The notes below the pieces were generated by a model. That model did no database searches. It was not told where the DNA came from and saw only the letters and a list, made by a program, of their open reading frames with translations. From positions 496,001 through 560,000 of the forward strand of contig NZ_PIRO01000001.1 of NCBI RefSeq assembly GCF_003048905.1: a stretch of 64,000 nucleotides of DNA, in the 5' to 3' direction. Within the stretch, counting starts at the first letter, position 1; each line of letters begins with the position of its first letter. Shown here piece after piece: positions 57,442-64,000 of the stretch. The stretch is from Campylobacter concisus (GTDB lineage: Bacteria > Campylobacterota > Campylobacteria > Campylobacterales > Campylobacteraceae). The translations under genes and the position numbers were made by a program.

Positions 57442-58404
57442 CTACTTTAATGCCCCTGATCTTATGATCTCATCGGCTAAATTTCTTATCATAGATGTAT
57501 GATCTAAGAAAAATGTTTTGTCATTTGGCAAATGTGGCTGATATATCAGCGTCTTGGCTACTGGTGCGCTTAAGATCACATTTATCAGTTCAAGCTCAGG
57601 CGGTAAGACAAAATAAAGTTTTGGCTTAGGAATTTCACTTTGAAAAAGCCTTTGCGCGTAAAATTTACTAAAATTTTTATTCTTTGGAAGCTTTATCTCT
57701 TTAAAAAGATCAAATGGCAAAAAGTAACGCGCCAAAGCGTGAAGTCCATGCGCAAAGATGTAGAGGCGTTTTTCAAATTTAGGCGCATCTGTCCTGCCAA
57801 ATGTAGAGCAAAATTTCTGCAAATGCTCACTCATAGCGGCCGTATCTTTTTCATGCAAGGCAAGCACAAATTTAACCGCCTCTCTTTCGTTTGCTGGCTT
57901 TTTGGACTCTGCAAAATTGCGAGCTTTTTCTAGGGCAGGGGCAAGTAAATTTTCATCTTGCCAAAGCATCGCCGTTAGCAGATCATGCATAACGCATAGA
58001 AATTTATAGCCGTTTTTGCTAGGTGGCAGGCCTTTTGGAAAGATCCTTGCCATACTATCTGTGTCGCCACAAGCGATAGCAAAAAATGCCGGTATGAGCT
58101 TCTCGCACTGATCATATCCACCGCTGCATCCTGGGAGTAAATTTAGCTTAGCGTATTGAAAAATGAGATCATTTAGTGCCTCGGCGTTGCCATCAGCTAG
58201 GCACTTTTCAAGGTAAATGTCGTAGCATCTAGCTCTTGAAAAAGAGAGTAATCGTATGAGCTCACATAAAAAGTCGTATTCGTTTAAATTTTTCTCTTTT
58301 ATTTCAGTGTAAATCATCGCATACTCGTCTAAAAGTAGCTCTTCGTCGCTTTTTGGTGGTTTTTTGGCTCTAAAAATGTTAAACAAGCCTTCTAAAAATG
58401 ACAT
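57442..58404 (-). CDS. Hypothetical helical-repeat protein (possibly Imm49-like)
   Basis: A 320-residue soluble, mostly helical protein. No signal peptide or catalytic motif. The middle (about residues 135-230) has alternating helices (LLTAMLWQDENLL, AVKFVLALHEKDTAA, ALARYFLPF) that recall the helical repeats of Imm49-type proteins. Cysteines cluster in CSGGYDQCEKL. The gene is divergent from flhB and lies past the rplU leader; no toxin gene is next to it, so an immunity role is speculative. Confidence 0.6.
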   Translation of the reverse strand: MSFLEGLFNIFRAKKPPKSDEELLLDEYAMIYTEIKEKNLNEYDFLCELIRLLSFSRARCYDIYLEKCLADGNAEALNDLIFQYAKLNLLPGCSGGYDQCEKLIPAFFAIACGDTDSMARIFPKGLPPSKNGYKFLCVMHDLLTAMLWQDENLLAPALEKARNFAESKKPANEREAVKFVLALHEKDTAAMSEHLQKFCSTFGRTDAPKFEKRLYIFAHGLHALARYFLPFDLFKEIKLPKNKNFSKFYAQRLFQSEIPKPKLYFVLPPELELINVILSAPVAKTLIYQPHLPNDKTFFLDHTSMIRNLADEIIRSGALK

Positions 58405-58499
58405 TTTGTGTGCTCCTTATTTTTGCTAATTTTAGCCAAAAACGCCTAATTTCCACGTGCGAAAGGTGGCTTTAGCGGATATTTTAACCTTGTTTTGGT

Positions 58500-58505
58500 T
58501 ATAAT
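58500..58505 (+). promoter_or_regulatory. -10 box (TATAAT) upstream of flhB
   Basis: Perfect TATAAT, 32 bases before the flhB start. No GG-N10-GC sigma-54 pattern stands out. Confidence 0.6.
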
Positions 58506-58536
58506 TGCCCCAAATTTAAGCAAGCTTAGGATAAAG

Positions 58537-59610
58537 ATGGCAGGCGAAGATCAGGAAAAAACCGAAGAAGCGACCCCCAAAAAGATAGAGGATGCCAAAA
58601 AGGATGGTAACGTCCCCAAAAGTCAGGATCTAGCCGGGTTCGTGACCCTAGTTATTGCTATTGGCGTACTGCTTGCGATGCTAAATTTTATGAAAGAACA
58701 GATCATCTCACTTTATATCTACTACTCAAAATTTATCGGTCAGCCACTGACTTTGCCAACTGTAAAAATGATCGTCGTAAATACCTTTGCAAGGTCGCTT
58801 CTTATGATACTTCCAGTTTGTATCTGTGTGGCGATCGCTGGTGTCATCGCAAATGTAATGCAGTTTGGATTTATCTTTACCACAAAGCCTATAATGCCAA
58901 ATTTTGGCAAGATAAATCCACTAAAGGGACTAAAAAATTTATTCTCGATGAAAAAAGTGATAGATAGCATCAAAATCGTGCTAAAAGTTAGCATCGTCTT
59001 TGGAGTTGGATTTTATTTTTTCTTGCAGTTTATAAAGGAGTTGCCACACACGCTCTTTTTTTCTATGTTTGATCAGCTTGCTTGGCTAAAAGAAAAGCTC
59101 ATTATACTAGTTAGCGTTATGCTTTTTATACTTTTCGTGATCGGACTTATCGACCTTCTCATTGTGCGTTTTCAATACTTTAAAGACCTTCGTATGAGCA
59201 AGCAAGAGATAAAAGATGAGTATAAGCAAATGGAAGGAGATCCGCAGGTAAAAGGCAGAATTCGTCAAGCACAAATGCGTGCAGCCAAACGTAGAATGAT
59301 GCAAAATATCCCACAAGCTGACGTAGTCATCACAAACCCTACTCACTACGCCGTGGCGATAAGATATGATAAAAGTCGCGACGAAGCACCGATAATACTT
59401 GCCAAAGGTGTTGATTTTTTAGCGCTGCAAATCAAAAAAATAGCCGTTGAAAATGGTGTGCAAATTTATGAAAACCCGCCACTCGCAAGAGAGCTTTATA
59501 AAATTTGTGAAGTCGATGATACGATACCAGCACATCTTTTTAGAGCCGTAGCCGAGGTGCTAAGCTTCGTTTATATGAGCAATAAACAAAAATTTAAAGA
59601 TAAGCTTTGA
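58537..59610 (+). CDS. flhB: Flagellar type III export apparatus protein FlhB
   Basis: A 357-residue inner-membrane protein that switches export substrate from rod/hook to filament. It has four membrane helices (about residues 30-210) and a cytosolic domain with the self-cleaving Asn-Pro-Thr-His at 267-270. The start at 58537 is chosen by AGGA at 6-base spacing and the conserved GEDQEKTEEATPKK opening; an upstream ATG would add 14 unconserved residues. It is a lone flagellar gene here. Confidence 0.96.
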   Translation: MAGEDQEKTEEATPKKIEDAKKDGNVPKSQDLAGFVTLVIAIGVLLAMLNFMKEQIISLYIYYSKFIGQPLTLPTVKMIVVNTFARSLLMILPVCICVAIAGVIANVMQFGFIFTTKPIMPNFGKINPLKGLKNLFSMKKVIDSIKIVLKVSIVFGVGFYFFLQFIKELPHTLFFSMFDQLAWLKEKLIILVSVMLFILFVIGLIDLLIVRFQYFKDLRMSKQEIKDEYKQMEGDPQVKGRIRQAQMRAAKRRMMQNIPQADVVITNPTHYAVAIRYDKSRDEAPIILAKGVDFLALQIKKIAVENGVQIYENPPLARELYKICEVDDTIPAHLFRAVAEVLSFVYMSNKQKFKDKL

Positions 59611-59619
59611 TAAATTCTA

Positions 59620-59651
59620 CTCTTGCTGCTAGAAGTTACTAGCAGCAAGAG
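59620..59651. terminator. Bidirectional terminator between flhB and the Dcu gene
   Basis: Perfect 13-bp stem CTCTTGCTGCTAG / CTAGCAGCAAGAG with a 6-base loop, A/T-rich on both sides. It lies between the tail-to-tail flhB and dcu stops. Confidence 0.8.
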
Positions 59652-59661
59652 AATTTATCTA

Positions 59662-61329
59662 TTATAGATATCCAAAAGCAGTTGCAAAAATATAGCCAAA
59701 TATACAAGAGGATATAACGCCAATAAGACCCGGAATGATAAAGCTGTGATTGATAACAAATTTACCAATATGTGTCGTACCGCTTCTATCAAACTGGATA
59801 GCCGCAAGGTCGCTTGGATATGTTGGCAGGATGTAGTATCCGTAGCAAGCTGGTGCAAAGGCTAGAATGATAGCAGGATTAACATCAATATTTAATGCTA
59901 ATGGCACAAATGCAACCAAGGCCGCAGCTTGAGAATTTACAAATTTTGAGATAATCAAAAGCATAACCGCATAAGTCCAAGGGTGCTCTTTTACGATGCT
60001 TCCTAGCGCCTCTTTCATCATCGGAGTATGCACTGCAAACATAGTCTCAGCCATCCAAGAGATACCAAATACTGCAACAAGAGCGATCATGCCTGATCTA
60101 AATATCTCGTTTTTACCGATCTTGCTAGCATCTGTTGGTGTAAAGATTAAAATGATAGCGCCAGTTAAAAGCATGAAAATTTGGATGACATGAACCATGC
60201 TTAAGCTCTTTGAAGATGCTTGTTTGTTGCTTATATTAATGTAAGCACCTTGGAATTCTTCTTTTGCGCCTTTTTCATTTATATATGTTACTGCACCATC
60301 AGCTGTGCGAGTAAGAGTTTGATTTGCATCTTTGCCGATGATTTTGACCGATTGAGCTTTTTGGTTAGCATTTAGCTTATCGTTTGCTACTTTTAGCTCA
60401 GCCGCCTCTGTTTGGATGCTAGCGTCTTTTATTTTTAAGGTTTTTAAGACTTTTTGCTCAGTTGGAAGGTTGGCTATTACTTGAACGACTGTTGCGTCTT
60501 TGTAAGTAGTCCAGCTTGGGCGAAGATCTTTAAAATATCCAAGAAGCGCAACTACAAGGATAGAGCCTAAAAATATCCACATCGCAGCCCATTGATAGCC
60601 AGGAAGCTTTTTACCTAAAAGTGTCGCACTATCGCCATAAACATATTTTTTAAACTCAGGATCTTGAAGCTTTGTTTGAAATACTTCGTCTTTATCAAGA
60701 TCTTTGCCTCTAAACCAGCTAAAAATTCCTACCGCCAAAACGCCACAAAATGTTGATGGAATCGTAATCTTTAAAAGATCTAAATACCCATCAAAGCCAG
60801 CTAGGTGAGTTTTAGCATTAATAAGAAAGCTTGTAAGAGTTACAACAGCAACTGAAACTGGGCTAGCGATGATACCCATTTGTGAGGCTATCGAACTTGC
60901 TGCCATTGGTCGCTCTGGGCGGATACCATTTTTGATAGCAATATCATAAACGATAGGAAGCACGGTATAAACAACGTGTCCAGTACCGCATAAAATAGTA
61001 AGTGTACATGTTACAAAAGGAGCCAAGATACTTACATATTTTGGATTTTTTCTAAGTATAGTTTCTGCTATTTGAAGCATAACATCAAGACCACCACTAG
61101 CTTGAAGCGTAGCACTTGCCACAACGACAGCAAGGATAGTTAGCATAACATCAATAGCTGGCTTACCAGGCTCGATGTTAAATCCAAAAACGAGAACTAT
61201 AAGACCGATACCACCTAGCATGCCAAGCGCGATACCGCCTTTTTTAGCTCCGTAGAACAAACATATAAGGACGATCAGAAGCTGGATAGCAAACTGCATG
61301 CCTTCACTTAAATTCATGAGAAAATCCAT
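59662..61329 (-). CDS. Dcu-family anaerobic C4-dicarboxylate transporter with an insertion
   Basis: Inner-membrane carrier of the DcuA/DcuB type for uptake of fumarate or exchange of fumarate for succinate. The 555 residues are about 110 more than the usual 435-445. The family core is present: [47 protein letters not shown] near 150-160, [11 protein letters not shown] and [16 protein letters not shown]. The surplus is a hydrophilic block at about residues 270-375, rich in Lys, Ala and Asp, before the [14 protein letters not shown] helix. It starts at an ATG with AGGAGG and has a TATAAT in front. DcuA versus DcuB is not decided. Confidence 0.9.
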   Translation of the reverse strand: MDFLMNLSEGMQFAIQLLIVLICLFYGAKKGGIALGMLGGIGLIVLVFGFNIEPGKPAIDVMLTILAVVVASATLQASGGLDVMLQIAETILRKNPKYVSILAPFVTCTLTILCGTGHVVYTVLPIVYDIAIKNGIRPERPMAASSIASQMGIIASPVSVAVVTLTSFLINAKTHLAGFDGYLDLLKITIPSTFCGVLAVGIFSWFRGKDLDKDEVFQTKLQDPEFKKYVYGDSATLLGKKLPGYQWAAMWIFLGSILVVALLGYFKDLRPSWTTYKDATVVQVIANLPTEQKVLKTLKIKDASIQTEAAELKVANDKLNANQKAQSVKIIGKDANQTLTRTADGAVTYINEKGAKEEFQGAYINISNKQASSKSLSMVHVIQIFMLLTGAIILIFTPTDASKIGKNEIFRSGMIALVAVFGISWMAETMFAVHTPMMKEALGSIVKEHPWTYAVMLLIISKFVNSQAAALVAFVPLALNIDVNPAIILAFAPACYGYYILPTYPSDLAAIQFDRSGTTHIGKFVINHSFIIPGLIGVISSCIFGYIFATAFGYL

Positions 61330-61362
61330 GAAACCTCCTAAGTTAATATAAATTTAACCAAG

Positions 61363-61368
61363 ATTATA
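61363..61368 (-). promoter_or_regulatory. -10 box (TATAAT) upstream of the Dcu gene
   Basis: Perfect TATAAT on the minus strand (context GAGATATAATC), 34 bases before the start codon. Confidence 0.6.
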
Positions 61369-61379
61369 TCTCTTATGGA

Positions 61380-61675
61380 TTTAGATTAAACTTATATTTT
61401 AAGGATAACTTGATATAAATATAATATTTTGATTAAAAAGCTTATTTAGGATAAATTTTTACAAGATTGTCTTTTGCAAAAATTTTTTGATCTTGAAGAT
61501 TTTATTTGTCTTAGAATATATAAGATAAAAATAGCATTGTTATATTTTAAATTTATTAATAATAAAAATTTATTTAAATTTTATAAATAATCTAGAAAAA
61601 TATCATAAAAGCCTTATAAATACGAAGTTCAACAGAGATAAAAGAAAAAGGATTAATATTTAAGAAAAGTTTAAA
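61380..61675. other. Gene-free AT-rich stretch
   Basis: About 300 bp of very AT-rich DNA between the Dcu promoter and tRNA-Phe. I see long A and T tracts but no open frame with a ribosome site and no clear hairpin. Its plus-strand end carries the minus-strand trailer of the tRNA. Confidence 0.4.
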
Positions 61676-61751
61676 TGGTGGTTAGAGGCAGAATCGAACT
61701 GCCGACACGCAGATTTTCAGTCTGCTGCTCTACCGACTGAGCTATCCAACC
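61676..61751 (-). tRNA. tRNA-Phe(GAA)
   Basis: 76 bases on the minus strand. Acceptor GGTTGGA pairs with TCTAACC (one G-U); D-arm GCTC-AGTCGGTAGA-GC; anticodon stem GCAGA/TCTGC with loop CTGAAAA and anticodon GAA at 61716-61718; T-arm GGCAG-TTCGATT-CTGCC; discriminator A and encoded CCA. Confidence 0.97.
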
Positions 61752-61770
61752 ACCCGTTAAAGAAATTCAG

Positions 61771-61776
61771 ATTATA
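61771..61776 (-). promoter_or_regulatory. -10 box (TATAAT) of tRNA-Phe
   Basis: TGTATAAT on the minus strand, 20 bases before the mature tRNA 5' end, with a TTGCTT-like -35 about 15 bases further upstream. Confidence 0.6.
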
Positions 61777-61902
61777 CATGTTTAATATTTAAAGCAAGTT
61801 TAAAATACACACTTTTTTAAATAAAATAAGTTATGTTTTTCTATTTTGACTTGAGATATAAAAGAAATTCTAATAAATTACGAGCTTAAATAAGCTTGTA
61901 AT

Positions 61903-62679
61903 TTATTTTAGTGTATATGAAATAGGAAAGCGCAGATAACGATCTTGTTTAGGCTTTGGAAACTCAGAACTTGCTCTTTGAATATTTTCTAAAGCACCAT
62001 TATCAAGCGACTCGAAACCAGAACTTTTACTAACTTTAAGTTCATCTATACTACCGTCTTGCTTGAGTAAAAATCTAACCTCTACAACACCTTGATGCTT
62101 CATACGTCTAGCATTATTTGGGTAACTTTTATGTCTCTTAACTGCGATTATAACTTTCGTAAAATCTTCATCGCCTTGTGAATTTGATAAATTTAGCTCA
62201 GGTGTTATATTTTGAACTGGAGCTGCAGCGATAGACTTGTTATTGGCTGGTAAATTTGTATTTACACTAGCTGGCGGTACAATAGGCTGCACTGGCTGAG
62301 CAATTACCGGTTCAGGCTTAGGCTCTATTTTTTTCTCTTTTTTAGGCTCTACCTTTTTTATTTCACGCTTTGGTTTCTCCACCTTTTTAGGTTCAGGTTT
62401 TGGTTCTGGCTTTGGCTCAGGTTTTGGTGGCTCTGGTGGTGGCGGTGGAGCTGGTGGAGTTGGCTCTGGGATAAGCATTTGCTCCGCTATTTGAGGTGCT
62501 GAGACTTGTGGCACTGGAGTAAATGAATTAAGAGCTATTTTTATCGGTTTTTGCTCTCCTATTTTTATCTCATCAAAATTATGTGAAAGCAAAAAATATA
62601 CTGCTGCTCCATGCACTATAAGCGAAACAGCTAAGCCGCTGTAATTTGAAATTTTATTCAGAGATTGTTTGGATTGCAA
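61903..62679 (-). CDS. tonB: TonB energy-transducing protein
   Basis: A 258-residue protein linking the inner-membrane motor to outer-membrane iron and cobalamin receptors. It has an N-terminal anchor (GLAVSLIVHGAAVYFLL, with the Ser-His pair used by TonB), a Pro-rich arm (about 60-130, PKPEPK repeats) and the C-terminal domain with YPNNARRMKHQGVVEVRF. It starts at TTG 62679, inside the end of exbD (26-base overlap); no ATG lies nearby in frame. AAGGG is 10 bases upstream. Confidence 0.9.
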   Translation of the reverse strand: MQSKQSLNKISNYSGLAVSLIVHGAAVYFLLSHNFDEIKIGEQKPIKIALNSFTPVPQVSAPQIAEQMLIPEPTPPAPPPPPEPPKPEPKPEPKPEPKKVEKPKREIKKVEPKKEKKIEPKPEPVIAQPVQPIVPPASVNTNLPANNKSIAAAPVQNITPELNLSNSQGDEDFTKVIIAVKRHKSYPNNARRMKHQGVVEVRFLLKQDGSIDELKVSKSSGFESLDNGALENIQRASSEFPKPKQDRYLRFPISYTLK

Positions 62680-63037
62680 AATTTTCGTGGCCCTTCTCTT
62701 TTAATATATCAATTACTTTGACAAAGCTATCAAATTTCGAATTTTTATCGCTTTTTAGTTCGATCAATGTCTTTATATCAACCGCATTTAACTTATCTTT
62801 AAGTTCGTTCTCAGAAATTTCTACATCATCTATAAAAAATTTATTATCCTTATCAATTACTACGCTTACCTTTTTATCGTCCTCTTTACTTTGCTCGGCA
62901 CTGTTTGCGCTTGGAAGATCAATAGCTATCTTACCTTGAGCAATAAAAGTCGAGATGCTAAGCACGATAGCAAGCAAAACAAGCATAATATCAATAAATG
63001 GGACAATATTTAACCCATCTTTTTTATTTAGACGCAT
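62654..63037 (-). CDS. exbD: ExbD (TonB motor subunit)
   Basis: A 127-residue inner-membrane subunit with one helix holding the proton-path Asp of [17 protein letters not shown] near residue 15 and a periplasmic domain. It overlaps exbB by 14 bases and tonB by 26, giving an exbB-exbD-tonB operon. Confidence 0.92.
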   Translation of the reverse strand: MRLNKKDGLNIVPFIDIMLVLLAIVLSISTFIAQGKIAIDLPSANSAEQSKEDDKKVSVVIDKDNKFFIDDVEISENELKDKLNAVDIKTLIELKSDKNSKFDSFVKVIDILKEKGHENFAIQTISE

Positions 63038-63452
63038 TTTCAGCCTTGTATCTATTTAGCATTACATCTACTTTTCTGACAAAACCATTGTAAATCATCA
63101 AAGTTGGTATCGCCACAAGTAGTCCAAAAGCAGTTGCTTTTAGCGCAAGAGAGAGGCCGACCATTATGCTTTTAGTATCGATTCCGCCCGCCATACCCAT
63201 ATCATAAAATGTGATCATAATTCCAGCAACTGTACCAAGAAGTCCTACATATGGTGCATTTGAGTAGATAATGTAAAGTGTGGTTAAATTTTTGGTTAGT
63301 GCTTCTTCAAGCGATTCGATACTTTTGTAGCCTTTTATATCAACGCGTGAATAAAAAATAATACGCTCAATTGTATACCAAAGTACAAAAAAACTCATAA
63401 TGCCTAAAATCGCAATAATTACATGATCAATGTGATGTTTAATTAGCTCCAT
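63024..63452 (-). CDS. exbB: ExbB (TonB motor subunit)
   Basis: A 142-residue, three-helix protein of the short ExbB form common in Campylobacter and Helicobacter. The [13 protein letters not shown] segment and the last-helix [21 protein letters not shown] are conserved. It heads the exbB-exbD-tonB operon. Confidence 0.93.
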   Translation of the reverse strand: MELIKHHIDHVIIAILGIMSFFVLWYTIERIIFYSRVDIKGYKSIESLEEALTKNLTTLYIIYSNAPYVGLLGTVAGIMITFYDMGMAGGIDTKSIMVGLSLALKATAFGLLVAIPTLMIYNGFVRKVDVMLNRYKAENASK

Positions 63453-63481
63453 AATACCTTCTTAGTAAAAATTTTTGCGTG

Positions 63482-63487
63482 ATTATA
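63482..63487 (-). promoter_or_regulatory. -10 box (TATAAT) of exbB-exbD-tonB
   Basis: TATAAT on the minus strand (context AGCTATAATCACG), 30 bases before the exbB start. The adjoining TTGATAACC / GATTATAGC sequence is only loosely like a Fur site. Confidence 0.55.
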
Positions 63488-63587
63488 GCTATATTGATAA
63501 CCAATGTCAAATGTTTAGTAAAAATGTAATCAAATAAAAACTAAAATTTTTAATTATGTATGTATATATTTAATTATGTTTAGAATT

Positions 63588-64000
63588 TCAAAAATTTAAT
63601 TTTTTTCTTAGCAGCTCTATTTCAGTGATGACTATTTTTGGCGTAAGCTCCTTCATACAGGCATGTGTTTTTATGGGACACACTCGCTTCATGCATGGCA
63701 TACACTCTAAATTTAAATGCACTATCTTTGCGCTTTCATCTTGCCATGGGCTAGTCTCTTTAAATTTAGTCGGTCCAAAAAGAGCCACAAGTGGCACTTT
63801 ATAGGCGGCTGCGATATGCATAGGACCACTATCGTTTGTCAAAAAGATGCCATTTTTTATAGAACCTATTAGTTCACAAAGCTCTTTTATGCTTGTTTTT
63901 CCGGCTAAATTTTCACATTTCATACCATTTTGTAAGAGCATTTGCTCGATTTCATTGCAGATCTCAAGCTCAGCTTTTGAGCCAGTGATCTTTACATCAA
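63588..64000 (-). CDS. waaF: Heptosyltransferase II-like (WaaF), N-terminus cut by window edge
   Basis: C-terminal 136 residues of an ADP-heptose:LPS heptosyltransferase (glycosyltransferase family 9), an inner-core lipooligosaccharide enzyme. The visible part holds the nucleotide-sugar loop FLTNDSGPMHIAAAYKVPLVALFGPT, then the Cys-rich CMPCMKRVCPIKTHACM typical of the WaaF type. The frame stays open to the last base of the window. Confidence 0.88.
   Translation of the reverse strand, partial: DVKITGSKAELEICNEIEQMLLQNGMKCENLAGKTSIKELCELIGSIKNGIFLTNDSGPMHIAAAYKVPLVALFGPTKFKETSPWQDESAKIVHLNLECMPCMKRVCPIKTHACMKELTPKIVITEIELLRKKLNF

Noticed and set aside
58450-58470. CACGTG flanked by TTTC and CGAAA, resembling the parS core
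   Set aside because: The flanks are shifted by one or two bases from the parS palindrome (GTTTCACGTGAAAC), so symmetry is lost. It may be chance in the flhB/hypothetical intergenic region. A ParB ChIP or a genome-wide motif scan would settle it.
62300-62440. Repeated PKPEPK-type codons in tonB (and 43780-43960 in tolA)
   Set aside because: These repeats are the normal rigid Pro-rich arm of TonB/TolA proteins, not a mobile or CRISPR repeat.
63480-63530. Possible Fur box in front of exbB
   Set aside because: The match to the 19-bp consensus is too poor to call by eye; TonB operons are often Fur-regulated, but this needs a motif score or binding data.

Overview
The window looks like chromosomal core genome from a Campylobacter (class Campylobacteria). 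Base composition is AT-rich, protein-coding density is above 90%, and intergenic DNA is dominated by A/T runs. Gene order agrees with what I recall of the C. jejuni Cj0094-Cj0138 region: rplU-rpmA-obgE, fmt, birA-parA-parB-atp, tolQRAB-pal-cpoB, slyD-fabD-mtnN-ttcA, recO-dus-hypothetical-dksA-rlmH-accD, bamA, tyrA-M23-lpxC-tsaB-thrB-ylxR-infB-rbfA-rimP. The detached atpE, split b/b' subunits and small RecO fit this group. The flanks (TRAP and SNF transporters, PckA/PycB, Dcu, FlhB) differ from C. jejuni order, so a non-jejuni species such as the C. concisus/curvus/showae group is plausible; that is inference.

Layout. 1-5.0 kb: end of argH, a small orphan gene, and a leftward copper operon (GNAT - copZ - copA - TorD-like gene). 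5.1-7.7 kb: rightward YebC regulator, cyclophilin and a DAACS carboxylate carrier. 8.0-17.6 kb: a leftward block for C4 acids and amino acids: three tandem SNF (NSS) transporters, TRAP small and large membrane subunits without a binding protein, then biotin carboxylase-type PycB and PckA. 17.7-19.1 kb: lone atpE, tRNA-Leu(GAG) and a ferritin-like/VIT1 fusion protein. 19.1-30.6 kb: leftward ribD, a lipoprotein, fhs and the rimP-rbfA-infB-ylxR translation cluster, then thrB, tsaB, lpxC, an M23 peptidase and tyrA. 30.7-37.4 kb: rightward bamA, accD, rlmH, a DksA-like gene, a membrane protein, dus and recO.

37.6-58.4 kb is one long leftward run. In transcription order it holds a 320-aa unknown, L21-L27, Obg, a frameshifted EF-hand gene, fmt-thiD-birA-parA-parB, the F1Fo operon, Tol-Pal, and slyD-fabD-mtnN-ttcA. 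58.5-64 kb: flhB, a Dcu transporter with an internal insertion, tRNA-Phe(GAA), exbB-exbD-tonB, and the C-terminal part of a WaaF-like heptosyltransferase cut by the window edge.

Functionally, the transport genes (DAACS, TRAP, Dcu, SNF) with PckA and PycB suggest growth on organic and amino acids, with anaplerosis through oxaloacetate and gluconeogenesis from it. Two ExbBD-type motors occur: one tied to Tol-Pal envelope maintenance and one to TonB-dependent uptake. I found no mobile element, CRISPR array, phage or toxin system, and no clear new multi-gene defence system. The most interesting points are a TsaB gene with no canonical start codon, a Dcu carrier with about 100 extra residues, a TtcA homologue missing one expected cluster cysteine, a probable leaderless mRNA, the three-paralogue SNF array fused to an orphan TRAP QM pair, and the frameshifted EF-hand gene.
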